From NCBI RefSeq assembly GCF_004365175.1, contig NZ_SOCE01000001.1:2281154-2345153 (forward strand): a stretch of DNA of 64,000 nt. The letters run 5' to 3'. Shown here piece by piece: positions 48,835 to 57,690 of this stretch; the first letter of the stretch is position 1, and the number at the start of each line of letters is the position of its first letter. The translations under genes were made by a program, and so were the position numbers. The notes under the pieces were generated by a model, which made no database searches, was not told the origin of the DNA, and saw only the letters and a program-made list of their open reading frames with translations. The stretch is from Kribbella voronezhensis (GTDB taxonomy: Bacteria; Actinomycetota; Actinomycetes; Propionibacteriales; Kribbellaceae).

Positions 48835-50031
48835 TCAGGCGAGTTCGTCGTACCGCGAACGGGGCCAGGCCAGCAGTGCGTCGATCTGGACCATGGCCGA
48901 CTGCTCGAGCAGCAGGACCGGTCCGTCGGCGAAGTGGAACAGGCCGGTGGCCGGGTCGCGGACCTCCTTCCAGGCGCGCTCGGTGTACGCCTGCATGGTG
49001 GCCTTGTAGCTCGGGTCGTGCGAGATCGAGTCGAGGATCAGCAGGTTCTTGAAGTAGATCGAGTTGAACCTCGTCGGCTGCTTCCAGAGCCGGTCCTCGG
49101 CGCCGTAGAACGCGAGCGACGCCTTCGCGAGCGACTTGGCGTCATCGAGGTACTTGCGGTCGTGGGTCGCCTTGTAGAGCAGGGCTCCGGCGCCGAGCAT
49201 GACGCCCTGGTTGTAGCTCCACTGGGTCTTCTCGACGTTACCGGCGAGGTCGATGTGGTCGTAGTACAGGCCGTTCGGTGCCAGCATGCACTGCTGGGCC
49301 CACGCGTACATCCGCTTCGCCTCGGTCAGGTAGGACTTGTCCCTGGTGAGCAGGTAGAGGTGAGCGCCGAGTTCGGCACCGGGGCCGTTGGAGATGGTGT
49401 TGCGGTCCTGGCTCCAGGGCGCCTGGGTCCAGTAGACGCCGCCCGCGCACGGGTGCGTCGGGTCGGTGTCCCAGCCGTGCACGACGAGCGCGAAGATCTC
49501 CTTCGCCCGGTTCAGCGACGAGCGGTCACCAGTCCGCTGGTAGTGCTGGATCAGGTTGAGGCCGATCCACTCGTTGTCGTCGTAGAACTTGTCGCCACCA
49601 CCGCCCAGCGGCGGGCGGACGTAGGAGTCGTAGCCCTTGGGCGTGGTGGTGTCGTTCCAGTACGGCTGATACCCGGCCAGCCTGCGCTCGGCCTCCGCCG
49701 ACGCCTTGCGGCCCGCGCCCGGGATACCGGCCAGGTCCTCGGCGGCGACCGCGGCCTGCGAGTACGGCCAGACGTAGGAGTAGGCGTTCTGCTGGGTGTT
49801 CGGGTACTCCTCCAGCAACAGGTTGTGGCCGGCCTCGAAGTACTTGGTCAGGGCCTGGTACGACGCCGCGGCCCGGGCGGCCGGGTTAGGCAAGTGACCG
49901 GCCGTCTCGGTCGCGGCCGGGCCGTTGGTGACGGCCGCACCGGCTGCAGGGGCGTGCAGCGCAGCGAGCATCGAGACCGCCAGTACCCCACCGGCGATCC
50001 TCATGGTTGATATACCAAATTTCCTGCGCAT
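48835..50031 (-). CDS. Secreted GH76 family glycoside hydrolase
   Basis: A 398-residue secreted protein with a signal peptide of about 33 residues and an (alpha/alpha)6-type helical domain. The GH76 active-site motif is KFYDDNEWIGLNLIQHY (Asp151-Asp152 are the candidate catalytic pair), followed by GGVYWTQAP and NGPGAELGAHLYLLTRD. GH76 enzymes are endo-alpha-1,6-mannanases acting on fungal or actinobacterial mannans. The ATG at 50031 follows AGGAGGAG at eight bases. A sigma-70-like promoter and a LacI-type palindrome lie directly upstream, so mannan-derived sugars probably induce it. Confidence 0.9.
   Translation of the reverse strand: MRRKFGISTMRIAGGVLAVSMLAALHAPAAGAAVTNGPAATETAGHLPNPAARAAASYQALTKYFEAGHNLLLEEYPNTQQNAYSYVWPYSQAAVAAEDLAGIPGAGRKASAEAERRLAGYQPYWNDTTTPKGYDSYVRPPLGGGGDKFYDDNEWIGLNLIQHYQRTGDRSSLNRAKEIFALVVHGWDTDPTHPCAGGVYWTQAPWSQDRNTISNGPGAELGAHLYLLTRDKSYLTEAKRMYAWAQQCMLAPNGLYYDHIDLAGNVEKTQWSYNQGVMLGAGALLYKATHDRKYLDDAKSLAKASLAFYGAEDRLWKQPTRFNSIYFKNLLILDSISHDPSYKATMQAYTERAWKEVRDPATGLFHFADGPVLLLEQSAMVQIDALLAWPRSRYDELA
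50007..50018. promoter_or_regulatory. TTGATATACCAA element at the GH76 5' end
   Basis: A 12-base imperfect palindrome covering codons 5-8 of the GH76 gene. It differs at one position from the perfect palindrome TTGATATATCAA at 50135-50146, so the two flank the GH76 promoter and leader. It includes an ATA codon, rare in this DNA. A function as an auxiliary operator is speculative. Confidence 0.3.
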
Positions 50032-50059
50032 CGACTTGCTCCTCCTGGGCGGCTGCGGT

Positions 50060-50104
50060 TGACATCGATGTCACGTTCTAACCGGCGCAGGGATTCGGCG
50101 TCAA
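50060..50104 (-). promoter_or_regulatory. GH76 promoter with LacI-type operator
   Basis: On the minus strand: TTGACG (50104-50099), an 18-base spacer, and TAGAAC (50080-50075). The perfect palindrome TGACATCGATGTCA (50060-50073), with the central CG typical of LacI-family operators, covers the expected transcription start (about 50068). Binding would block initiation. Confidence 0.7.
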
Positions 50105-50114
50105 TGCTTCAGCG

Positions 50115-51338
50115 TCAGCGGGTTTCCTGATCGCTTGATATATCAAGAGCGCTCGCCGGCGCCGGCACGAAGCTGAACCAGGCCGACCGGAGCCGCAGTC
50201 TCGACCGGAGCTGATCGCCGGTCATCGCCTTCTTCTGGCCGTTGACGCCGACGGCCTCGACCCGCAGCACCCGGCCGCCGCCGGGACCGACGCCGGTCCG
50301 CGCCGTCACCTTGAGACTGCGCAGGACGCCGACGCCGAAGGCCGCCTGGACCTGCGAGGTCGGCCTGGTGACCGTCCAGCTCGCGTTCGGGTTCCGGTTG
50401 CCCGGGTAGGCGTCCCAGGTGTCCACCTTCTGCACCTGGTACGCCAGGTCGCCGGGAGTGGTCGCGCCGCCGTTCGACGAGGAGAACTCCGCGATGATCG
50501 GCACACTCTTGTAGAGCCGGATCTGACCGGCGGTCGCCGCGATCGCGGCGTTGGTCGAGGACTCCTCCGAGTTGTAGCCGCCGTACACCTGGCAGAGGAT
50601 CGTGTCGCACAGGTCGTAGGCACGCTCCGTCGAGCGCCTCCGGTGGTAGACCGCATAGGTGCGCGCGGCAACCGCTTGGGCTTGCAGAGCCGCCGGACGC
50701 CAGGTGTACAAGGCTTCCCGCGGTACGACGCCGCGCAGGTAGGTCTCCAGCGACAGCACGTTGACCGTGTCGAGATGGGGCCCGCTGGTGTCGATCGCAC
50801 GGAGGATGCCGCGATAGCGGGCCTGGCTGCCGCTCGGCAGGATGAGCGCGGTGACCGCCGGCCCCTCGAACTGCGCCATCCCCTTCATCGTCCGCCACAG
50901 CGTCCAGACCCGCTTCTTCGAGTCGAACGAGCTCACCTTGGTGCCGCTGTCACCGGACGGATCGATCGACCACTGGTTCCTGGTCGATGCCTTGGGCAAC
51001 GTGTAGAGCTTGCCGGCTTTCAGATCGCGCACCTTGAGATTGTCGGTGGCAACTACCCGGACCCCGTCGGTGGTGTCGGCCGTGAGCCGGATCCGGACGT
51101 TCCCGGTGGCCTTGCCGACCGCCGTACCGGGGTAGTAGAAGTCCAGGATCTGCTTGACCGACTTGCCCGCGATGGCAGCGCCCTGGGCACCGTACTGCGA
51201 CATGCCGCGGCCGTGCCCGAAGCCCCGGCCACTGATCGTCGTGGTCGCCTGGGTCTCAGCTGGATCGGCTTCGCGGGCGACGGCAAGACCGGTGGGCAGA
51301 GTCGCGGCGACAAGAACAATCAGAACAGCGCGCTTCAT
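50115..51338 (-). CDS. SpoIID/LytB domain protein
   Basis: A 407-residue secreted protein with signal peptide MKRAVLIVLVAATLPTGLAV. The SpoIID motifs are TISGRGFGHGRGMSQYGAQG, the catalytic-Glu region TYLRGVVPREALYTWRPAAL (Glu of VPRE), QAQAVAARTYAV and CDTILCQVYGGYNSEESSTN. SpoIID-type enzymes are lytic transglycosylases on peptidoglycan stripped of stem peptides. The ATG at 51338 overlaps the stop of the amidase gene as ATGA, matching an amidase-then-transglycosylase pair. Its last codons contain the 14-base palindrome CTTGATATATCAAG (50134-50147). Confidence 0.88.
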   Translation of the reverse strand: MKRAVLIVLVAATLPTGLAVAREADPAETQATTTISGRGFGHGRGMSQYGAQGAAIAGKSVKQILDFYYPGTAVGKATGNVRIRLTADTTDGVRVVATDNLKVRDLKAGKLYTLPKASTRNQWSIDPSGDSGTKVSSFDSKKRVWTLWRTMKGMAQFEGPAVTALILPSGSQARYRGILRAIDTSGPHLDTVNVLSLETYLRGVVPREALYTWRPAALQAQAVAARTYAVYHRRRSTERAYDLCDTILCQVYGGYNSEESSTNAAIAATAGQIRLYKSVPIIAEFSSSNGGATTPGDLAYQVQKVDTWDAYPGNRNPNASWTVTRPTSQVQAAFGVGVLRSLKVTARTGVGPGGGRVLRVEAVGVNGQKKAMTGDQLRSRLRLRSAWFSFVPAPASALDISSDQETR

Positions 51339-52906
51339 GTGACGTAGACCTTCTGGGTGCGGAAGCTGAGGGTGAGCCGGCCGTGCTGGAACTTCTGCTG
51401 TACGCCGCCGGCGACCCGGAACGGTTCGGAGATCGGCAGGCCGAGGCGCGACCGGTCCGCGCCGAGAGCCCCGTACTTGCGGGAGATCAGGCCGTTCACG
51501 GCATGCATGCCGGTGCGCGGGGACCAGTAGATCGCGCCGTACTGGAAGTTCTGCGCCCGGCTGCCGGCGGGCTTGCCGTTGCGCTGTTCCGCTGTCGGCA
51601 TGCCGAGCAGGCCGTCCGGTCCATAGGCGCGGAAGCGGCCGCGGAACCCTCCCTGGACGCTGTGCGCGCCGGTCGCGGGCGACCAGTAGAGATCCCGTGC
51701 GCCGAAGTACGTGGCGCGGCCGGTGCGGGTCGGGTGTTCACCCCAGAACGGCTGACCGATCCTGCGGTAGCCGCCCAGTTGCTGGGCGAACCGGTAGATC
51801 TCCGTCGACACACTACGGCCCATCAACACGTCGGCTCGTTGCTTCAGCCAACCGAGTTGCGAGTAGAGGTTGTTGCCCGGGCACGCGGTCGCCTTGGTGT
51901 CGCGGTGGCCGGAGACCGTGTGCAGTCTGCTGCCGCCCAGCACAACGGTGGCCTGCGGCGAGCGGTAGTTCGCATCGAGTTTCCAGGCGATCACCCGGGC
52001 CGTTGCCTCCAGCATCGATGCGGTCGGCTTCGCGTTCTCGAAGTTGCCGATCAGCGAGACACCGAAGGAGTTGGCGTTGAACGCGCCGGTGTGCGCGCCG
52101 AGGACGGGCAGCTGCGTACCGCCGTACCGGCCTTCGAAGATGCGGCCGAAGCGGTCGACGAGGAAGTTGTAGCCGAGGTCGCACCAGCCGCGGCTGCGCA
52201 CGTGGTAGGCGTACATCGCGCGGATCATCGCCGGGACCTGTGCCCGCGTGTAGTTGTTGCGATCGGCCGTGTGGTGAACGAACGCCGCCTGCACGGTGCT
52301 GGTGTACTTCGGTCGCACGCAGGCCGCTCCGTTGTGGCTGCGCAACCGCTCGTCGGCTCCCCAGCCACGCCGGCCGATGACTGCGGGCGCCGGGTACGGC
52401 GCGGTCGCGTCGGTCCGGGTGGCAGCCAGGCTGCTCGGCAGATTCGCGTCGGCAGTGAGGGTGCCGGGCCGGATGAGCACGATCTTCGCGTCGTCGATCG
52501 TCGTCCCGTCCTTTGTGGTCAGGGACGCGTCGATGCCGTTCGCGTCGCCGACCCAGATCGGATCGGTGCCGGAGCGTTCCTGTCCTTCGGGGACGGCGGG
52601 ATCGGGCCCGTGCTCGTCCTCGACCGGGAGCTGTTCCCAGTCCGACCACACGCCGTTGCGCTGGACCCGGATCTTGGCAACGACCTGGCTCGAATCCGGC
52701 CGGCTCGGCCAGGTGACCCCGACCATGCCGAAGGGCTTCGTCGCGCCGGCGGACGTAGTACCGAAGCCCTGCCGCAGTGGCAGTTCCTGGTACGACGGGT
52801 CGGTGGCTTCGGGTGCCGGGCCGGTTCTGGGTAAGGCCTGCGAATGGTTGGGCACGAACAGCGCCAGACCTGTCACCACGGTCACCGCGAGTCGGGTTGT
52901 TCTCAT
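51335..52906 (-). CDS. Secreted PGRP-type N-acetylmuramoyl-L-alanine amidase with LGFP repeats
   Basis: A 523-residue secreted protein. After the signal peptide (about 24 residues) comes a beta-rich domain, then a PGRP/amidase_2 zinc domain (about 180-350) with FVHHTADRNNYTRAQVPAMI, GWCDLGYNFLVDRFGRIFEG, GAHTGAFNANSFGVSLIGNF and SGHRDTKATACPGNNLYSQL. The histidines and cysteine of these segments are the zinc ligands. LGFP-type repeats follow (GQPFWGE, GLLGMPTAEQRNG, LGLPISEPF) that bind the cell wall. It cuts stem peptides from glycan strands. It is coupled by a four-base overlap to the SpoIID gene. Confidence 0.92.
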   Translation of the reverse strand: MRTTRLAVTVVTGLALFVPNHSQALPRTGPAPEATDPSYQELPLRQGFGTTSAGATKPFGMVGVTWPSRPDSSQVVAKIRVQRNGVWSDWEQLPVEDEHGPDPAVPEGQERSGTDPIWVGDANGIDASLTTKDGTTIDDAKIVLIRPGTLTADANLPSSLAATRTDATAPYPAPAVIGRRGWGADERLRSHNGAACVRPKYTSTVQAAFVHHTADRNNYTRAQVPAMIRAMYAYHVRSRGWCDLGYNFLVDRFGRIFEGRYGGTQLPVLGAHTGAFNANSFGVSLIGNFENAKPTASMLEATARVIAWKLDANYRSPQATVVLGGSRLHTVSGHRDTKATACPGNNLYSQLGWLKQRADVLMGRSVSTEIYRFAQQLGGYRRIGQPFWGEHPTRTGRATYFGARDLYWSPATGAHSVQGGFRGRFRAYGPDGLLGMPTAEQRNGKPAGSRAQNFQYGAIYWSPRTGMHAVNGLISRKYGALGADRSRLGLPISEPFRVAGGVQQKFQHGRLTLSFRTQKVYVT

Positions 52907-53056
52907 CTGTCACCCCTGTGCTCGGGCAGCGTGATCGATTATGTGCACACGGTGACGGGAATCCCTGGCATTGTGCTCACTCTGCGTGGCGGCACCTTTC
53001 GGGGCGATTGGGCCGTCCCGGTAGGCTCGACGCAACACCTGTCGAGGAAGGCTGTC

Positions 53057-53947
53057 ATGGAATTCATCCTGCTGATCGCGGTGATCGTGATCGCCGCGCT
53101 GGCCTATCGCTCCTACCGCCGCACGCAACTGGAGACGAAGAAGCGCGACGAGATCTCGTCGGCCGAGCTCGAGTCGGTCAAGCGCACCGCCGACGAGGAC
53201 ATCACCAAGTTCGGCGAGGAGTTGCAGGACCTCGACCTGGACATGGTCGGCAAGGATCTCGGCGACGGCGCCCGGCAGGACTACCAGCGCGCGCTGGACT
53301 CCTACGAGTCGGCCAAGCAGGCGGTCGGCCAGGTCACCCAGGCCGAGCAGATCAAGCACGTGATCGAGATCCTCGAGGACGGCCGGTACGCGATGGCGTG
53401 CGTCCGCGCCCGGGTGAACGGCGAACCGCTGCCGCAGCGGCGCCCCTCCTGCTTCTTCAACCCGCAGCACGGCCCCTCCGTCGCGGATGTCACCTGGGCC
53501 CCGCCCGGCGGTGCACCGCGTGAGGTCCCGGCCTGCGCGGCCGACGTCGAGCGGGTCCGCGCCGGTGCCGAGCCGGACGTCCGCAAGGTCATGGTCGGCC
53601 CGCAACGGGTGCCGTACTGGGAGGCCGGACCGGCGTACTCGCCTTACGCCCAAGGCATGTTCGGCGGTCTGGGTGGCGTGATGACCGGAATGTTCATCGG
53701 CACCATGCTCGGCGGGATGTTCGCCGGCGGTGGCTACGGCGACTACGCCGGCGGCGGGTTCGACGGCGGCGGCTTCGACGGTGGCGGAGACGGCGGTGGG
53801 TACGACGGCGGCGACGGCGGTGGTGACGGTGGGGACTTCGACTTCAGCCAGGACTCCGGCGGCGACTTCGGCGGCGGCGACTCCGGTGGCTGGGACTTCG
53901 GTGGCGGCGACGGCGGCGGCTTCGACGGCGGCGGCTTCGACTTCTGA
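53057..53947 (+). CDS. Membrane protein with Gly/Asp-rich tail
   Basis: A 296-residue protein from ATG 53057 (GAGGAAGG upstream). The order is an N-terminal membrane helix (MEFILLIAVIVIAALAY), a charged helical domain to about residue 190 with a Cys pair region (RRPSCFFNP, VPACAADVE), a second hydrophobic stretch (MFGGLGGVMTGMFIGTMLGG, about 201-220), and a roughly 75-residue low-complexity tail of Gly, Asp and Phe (GGGFDGGG units, ending FDF). The domain around PYWEAGPAYSPYAQGMFGGL is shared by small actinobacterial membrane proteins of unknown role. I do not assign a function. Confidence 0.75.
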   Translation: MEFILLIAVIVIAALAYRSYRRTQLETKKRDEISSAELESVKRTADEDITKFGEELQDLDLDMVGKDLGDGARQDYQRALDSYESAKQAVGQVTQAEQIKHVIEILEDGRYAMACVRARVNGEPLPQRRPSCFFNPQHGPSVADVTWAPPGGAPREVPACAADVERVRAGAEPDVRKVMVGPQRVPYWEAGPAYSPYAQGMFGGLGGVMTGMFIGTMLGGMFAGGGYGDYAGGGFDGGGFDGGGDGGGYDGGDGGGDGGDFDFSQDSGGDFGGGDSGGWDFGGGDGGGFDGGGFDF

Positions 53948-53959
53948 TCCCCACCCTTT

Positions 53960-53990
53960 GGACCTCCGAGCGCTCAGCGCCCGGGGGTCC
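53960..53990 (+). terminator. Terminator hairpin after the Gly/Asp-rich protein
   Basis: GGACCTCCG (53960-53968) pairs with CGGGGGTCC (53982-53990) over nine positions with one T:G wobble, just after the stop codon, followed by TTCGCTGTC. Confidence 0.6.
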
Positions 53991-54051
53991 TTCGCTGTCG
54001 GGACGCAGCGGAAGGTGGTTGGGACGGCGCGGGCGGCGTAGCGTCGGCAGG

Positions 54052-54381
54052 GTGCATGAGCTCGCCATTGCGGAGAGCGTGGTGGACGCCGTCCTCGACA
54101 AGGTCGGGGACGGGCCGGTGGCGGCCGTGCGGCTGGAGATCGGGCGGTTGTCCGGGGTGGTGACGGATTCGATCAGGTTCTGTTTCGAGGTGGTGGCGAA
54201 CGGGACCGGGTTGCAGGACGCACGGCTGGACATCGACGAGCCGACCGGCCGGGCGTACTGTCGCAACTGCGGTGACGAGTTCGAACTCGACGACCCGATC
54301 ATGCTGTGCCCGTGTGGCAGTGCCGATCTCGAAGTGCTCAGTGGCCAGCAGCTGAGAATCATCTCGGTGGAGGTGGCCTGA
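54052..54381 (+). CDS. hypA: Hydrogenase maturation nickel chaperone HypA
   Basis: A 109-residue protein from GTG 54052 (MHELAIAESVVDAVLDKVGD when initiated with Met). His2 is the nickel ligand, and the zinc site is Cys70-x-x-Cys73 and Cys86-x-Cys88 (CRNCG, CPCGS). It delivers nickel with HypB to the hydrogenase large subunit. The GTG is chosen because HypA always begins Met-His-Glu; the open frame starts 11 codons earlier. One base separates it from hypB. The CxC second pair is a common actinobacterial form. Confidence 0.92.
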   Translation: MHELAIAESVVDAVLDKVGDGPVAAVRLEIGRLSGVVTDSIRFCFEVVANGTGLQDARLDIDEPTGRAYCRNCGDEFELDDPIMLCPCGSADLEVLSGQQLRIISVEVA

Positions 54382-54382
54382 C

Positions 54383-55210
54383 ATGTGCACCACCTGCGGC
54401 TGCGGCCGGCCCGACGGAACCGGCACCCGGCTGACCGTCGTACCCGATCATCACCATGAGGACCACGACCACGACGCCGGACATGGGCACGGCCACGACG
54501 GCGAGCACGAGGCCGGGCACGGGCACGGGCATGGGCACGGCGCCGAGCAGGTGATCGCCGGGCCGGAGACGCGGACCGTCCTGCTGGAGCAGGAGATTCT
54601 GGCCAAGAACGACGGGCTGGCGGCGGCCAACCGGCACCGCCTCACCGAGCGCGGGATCAGCGCGGTGAACCTGATGAGTTCACCGGGCTCCGGGAAGACC
54701 ACCGTGCTCGAACACACCATCTCCGCGATCGGCGATCGGCGGAAGACGTTCGTGATCGAAGGCGATCAGGAGACCCTGTACGACGCCGAGCGGATCCGCG
54801 CGACCGGAACCGAGGTGGTGCAGATCAACACCGGCGCCGGCTGTCACCTGGACGCGCAGATGATGAGCTCGGGCCTGGCCGAACTCGCTCCCCCGGACGG
54901 CTCGCTGGTGTTCGTGGAGAACGTCGGCAACCTGGTCTGCCCCGCGTTGTTCGACCTCGGCGAAGCGGCCCGGGTGGTGATCATCTCGGTGACCGAGGGC
55001 GCCGACAAGCCGGCCAAGTACCCGTACATGTTCCGCACCGCCGATCTCGTCCTGCTGAACAAGATCGACCTGCTCCCGTACGTCGATTTCGACGTGGAGC
55101 TGTGCCTGAACCTGATCGCCCGGATCAAACCCGACGCGAAGATTCTCCAACTCTCCGCGACCAAGGGCGACGGCATGGAAGCCTGGTACGACTGGCTCGC
55201 CGAACTCTAG
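54383..55210 (+). CDS. hypB: Hydrogenase maturation GTPase HypB
   Basis: A 275-residue GTPase. The N terminus has the high-affinity metal motif CTTCGCG (residues 2-8) and a His-rich stretch (residues 23-52, 13 His) for nickel storage. The GTPase domain has P-loop SSPGSGKTT (about 99-107), EGDQETLYDAERI, the nickel-dimer segment INTGAGCHLDAQMM and VLLNKIDLL. It powers nickel transfer into the NiFe centre. Its stop lies 15 bases from the end of the convergent glycosyltransferase gene. Confidence 0.95.
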   Translation: MCTTCGCGRPDGTGTRLTVVPDHHHEDHDHDAGHGHGHDGEHEAGHGHGHGHGAEQVIAGPETRTVLLEQEILAKNDGLAAANRHRLTERGISAVNLMSSPGSGKTTVLEHTISAIGDRRKTFVIEGDQETLYDAERIRATGTEVVQINTGAGCHLDAQMMSSGLAELAPPDGSLVFVENVGNLVCPALFDLGEAARVVIISVTEGADKPAKYPYMFRTADLVLLNKIDLLPYVDFDVELCLNLIARIKPDAKILQLSATKGDGMEAWYDWLAEL

Positions 55211-55225
55211 CGCGTCGGCGAAGGC

Positions 55226-56434
55226 TCAGTTCGTCAGCGCGTCGTGCAACTTCGTGATGACCGGCGCCTTCGGACGAGTACCGAGCGCCAGGAGGACGGC
55301 CGCCGCCAGCGCGAGCCACAGGTAGGCGTTGCCGGCGAGCTGTTCGAGCAGGTTCCAGGACAGTTCCTGGTTGTCGCCACGCGGCGGCCACCAGATCGGC
55401 CCGAGCAGGAACAGGCCGAACCAGGTCGCCGACACCACTATCGGATGGCGCCGTCCCACGGTCGTTGCCGTCAGCAAGGAGATGCCGAGCGGCAGGCACC
55501 AGACCCAGTGGTGGCTCCAGGAAACCGGCGAGCACAGCAGGCCGATCAACGCGCAGACCGACACCGAGGCGAGCTGTTCGCCACGCAACCACAGCACGCG
55601 GGTCAGCCAGAGTCCGCCGACGACGGTCAGCAGTACGACGACCTGCCAGAGCCGGCCGCCACCCGCCAGGTCACCGGTGACGCGAATCAGAAACCCGTTC
55701 CACGACTGGTTCCCGGAGTACGCCAGGCCGCCGATCCGCCCGGTGTCCGACACCATGTGCGTCCAGTAGTTCAAAGCTGTCCGCGGCGCGAGCAGAAAGC
55801 CGATCAGCACCGTCGCGAGGAACGCGGCCGACGCGTGCGCGAGCGCTCGCCACTGCTTCGTGACGAGGAGCAGTCCGAAGAACACCAACGGCGTCAGCTT
55901 GATCCCGGCGGCCAGCCCGATCCAGAGGCCGCGGCGCTTCGCCACGAGGACGTCGTACAGGACGATCGCGCAGAGGATCAGGTTGATCTGGCCGTAGGAG
56001 AGCGTCTCGCGCACCGGTTCGAGCAGCATGGAGGCGGCCACCAGGGCGACCAGAGCCGCCGGGTGAGGGCGGCCGAAGTACTTGCGGAGGACGTCGAGGT
56101 GGTTCCGCAGGCTCATCCGCCAGATGGCGAACAGGGCGATCAAGGAGACCGCGATCGATCCGCCGTACGCGAGTGGCCAGGGCAGCAGCGACACGGGCAC
56201 CATCACGAGGCCGCCGAACAGCGGGTAGGTGAAGGGCATCGAGATGTAGCGCAGCCGCGCCTCGTACAAGGTGGACGGGTCGGCCAGGATCGCCGCGCCG
56301 CCGAGGCGGTACACCTTGAGGTCGGCGCCGGTGTGCCTCCATACGAACGGCAGCAGCAGGCCGACCAGCACACAGACACCGGCCGCGAACCACCAAGGTC
56401 GCTTTGCCGGAGTCCCCAGGAACCCGGTTGTCAC
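55226..56434 (-). CDS. GT87-like polyprenol-phosphate mannosyltransferase family protein (copy 2)
   Basis: A 402-residue membrane protein with about ten helices and the GT87 (DUF2029/PimE-like) pattern. The first extracytoplasmic loop carries ADLKVYRLGGAAI with the candidate catalytic Asp, then SMPFTYPLFGGLVMVP, ASMLLEPVRETLSYGQINLI and SWSHHWVWCLPLG. Such enzymes transfer mannose from a polyprenol-phosphate donor outside the membrane. The GTG start is at 56434. It is a close paralogue of the gene 36 bases upstream. The link with hydrogenase genes on both sides is not obvious. Confidence 0.82.
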   Translation of the reverse strand: MTTGFLGTPAKRPWWFAAGVCVLVGLLLPFVWRHTGADLKVYRLGGAAILADPSTLYEARLRYISMPFTYPLFGGLVMVPVSLLPWPLAYGGSIAVSLIALFAIWRMSLRNHLDVLRKYFGRPHPAALVALVAASMLLEPVRETLSYGQINLILCAIVLYDVLVAKRRGLWIGLAAGIKLTPLVFFGLLLVTKQWRALAHASAAFLATVLIGFLLAPRTALNYWTHMVSDTGRIGGLAYSGNQSWNGFLIRVTGDLAGGGRLWQVVVLLTVVGGLWLTRVLWLRGEQLASVSVCALIGLLCSPVSWSHHWVWCLPLGISLLTATTVGRRHPIVVSATWFGLFLLGPIWWPPRGDNQELSWNLLEQLAGNAYLWLALAAAVLLALGTRPKAPVITKLHDALTN

Positions 56435-56470
56435 CGACCAAGCCTGGCAGCCGAAGGGGCCGCAACCGGT

Positions 56471-57631
56471 CTATGCCGCTGGCAGCTTCCGGCCATTGGC
56501 CGCATGTACCGTCTGTGACGGTATTTCACGGTGCGCAACAGCCAGCAGTACTACGGCCGCCAGCGCTCCGATGAGGTAGGCGTTGCCGAGGAGCTGCTGA
56601 CCAAAAGTCCAGGTCAGCTCGCGATTGTCGTGATTCGGCGGCCACCAGATGGGTGCCACGGTGAACAGACCGAACCACAGGACGCCGACGACTACTCGCC
56701 AGCGACCGTGGACGACTCGCACCAGCGACACGCCGAGCGGCAGGGCCCAGACCCAGTGGTGGCTCCAGGAGACGGGTGAGCAGAGCAGGCCGACCAGCGC
56801 GCAGATCGAGACCGCGGCCAGCCGGTCGCCGCGCAACCACAGCAGCCGGGAGAACCACAGCCCGCCGAGCACAGTCAGCACGACCAGCGCCAGCCAGACC
56901 AGGCCGCCACCGTCGAGATCGCCCGTCAACCTGACCAGGAAGGCATTCCAGGACTGGTTACTGCTGAACGCGAGCCCGCCGATCCGGGTGGTGTCGGAGA
57001 CGAGCGAAGTCCAGTACTCCGTGGCCGAGTGCGGCGAGATCAGGAAGCCGAGGAGAACCGTGGCCGCGAACGACCCCGCGGCGTACAGCAGGGCCTTCCA
57101 CTGCCGGGTGAACACGAGCAAGCCGAGGAAGACCAGTGGCGTCAGCTTGACCCCGGCCGCGATGCCGATCCAGACCCCGCGACGGGAGTGCTCGAGATCG
57201 AGTACGTCGTACAGGATCAGTGCGCAGAGCATCAGGTTGACCTGGCCGAAGCCGAGCGTCTCGCGGACCGGCTCGAGCAGCAGGGATCCCGCGACGACGG
57301 CCAACAGGAGCGCCGACGGGATACCGCGTCCCAGCGACAGGCGCCAGACGAAGACGAGGCTGACCACCGTTCCAACCGTCCACACGGTGGTCGCGACGGG
57401 CCAGGGCAGCAACGCGAACGGGACCATCACGACAGCGGCGAACGGCGGATACGTGAACGGCAAGCCGGCCAGCCGTACGTCGTACAGGCTCGACGGATCG
57501 TCCAAGAGAGCCCGGCCGCCGAGCCGGTACACCTTCAGATCGACCAGCGAGTGCTGCCACAACAGCGGCAGAACGATGCCTGCGGCAACACAGACCGCAA
57601 GGGCCACCGCCCACATCACTTTGCTCCGCAC
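56471..57631 (-). CDS. GT87-like polyprenol-phosphate mannosyltransferase family protein (copy 1)
   Basis: A 386-residue paralogue of the neighbouring GT87-like protein. It shares VDLKVYRLGGRALLDDPSSL, GLPFTYPPFAAVVMVPFALL, SLLLEPVRETLGFGQVNLML and SPVSWSHHWVWALPLGVSL. About ten helices are predicted. The start is GTG 57631 (RSKVMWAVALAVCV follows). It probably forms a two-gene operon with the next copy, possibly from a recent duplication. A mannosyl or arabinosyl transfer to cell-envelope glycans is the expected role; the acceptor is unknown. Confidence 0.82.
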   Translation of the reverse strand: MRSKVMWAVALAVCVAAGIVLPLLWQHSLVDLKVYRLGGRALLDDPSSLYDVRLAGLPFTYPPFAAVVMVPFALLPWPVATTVWTVGTVVSLVFVWRLSLGRGIPSALLLAVVAGSLLLEPVRETLGFGQVNLMLCALILYDVLDLEHSRRGVWIGIAAGVKLTPLVFLGLLVFTRQWKALLYAAGSFAATVLLGFLISPHSATEYWTSLVSDTTRIGGLAFSSNQSWNAFLVRLTGDLDGGGLVWLALVVLTVLGGLWFSRLLWLRGDRLAAVSICALVGLLCSPVSWSHHWVWALPLGVSLVRVVHGRWRVVVGVLWFGLFTVAPIWWPPNHDNRELTWTFGQQLLGNAYLIGALAAVVLLAVAHREIPSQTVHAANGRKLPAA

Positions 57632-57690
57632 ACCAGGAATCCTGGCACGGCGTGGAGGGCACCGCGCCAGGAGCCTTGCTCAGCTGGGGT

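Noticed and set aside
52930..52960. TGTGCACAC-containing stretch as a CRP/GlxR site
   Set aside because: It lacks the TGTGA-n6-TCACA arrangement; only a short chance palindrome is present.
53735..53945. Repetitive GGCGGCGGCTTCGACGG-like tract, possible CRISPR or tandem repeat array
   Set aside because: It is the coding sequence of the Gly/Asp-rich tail: units are irregular, in frame and without spacers.
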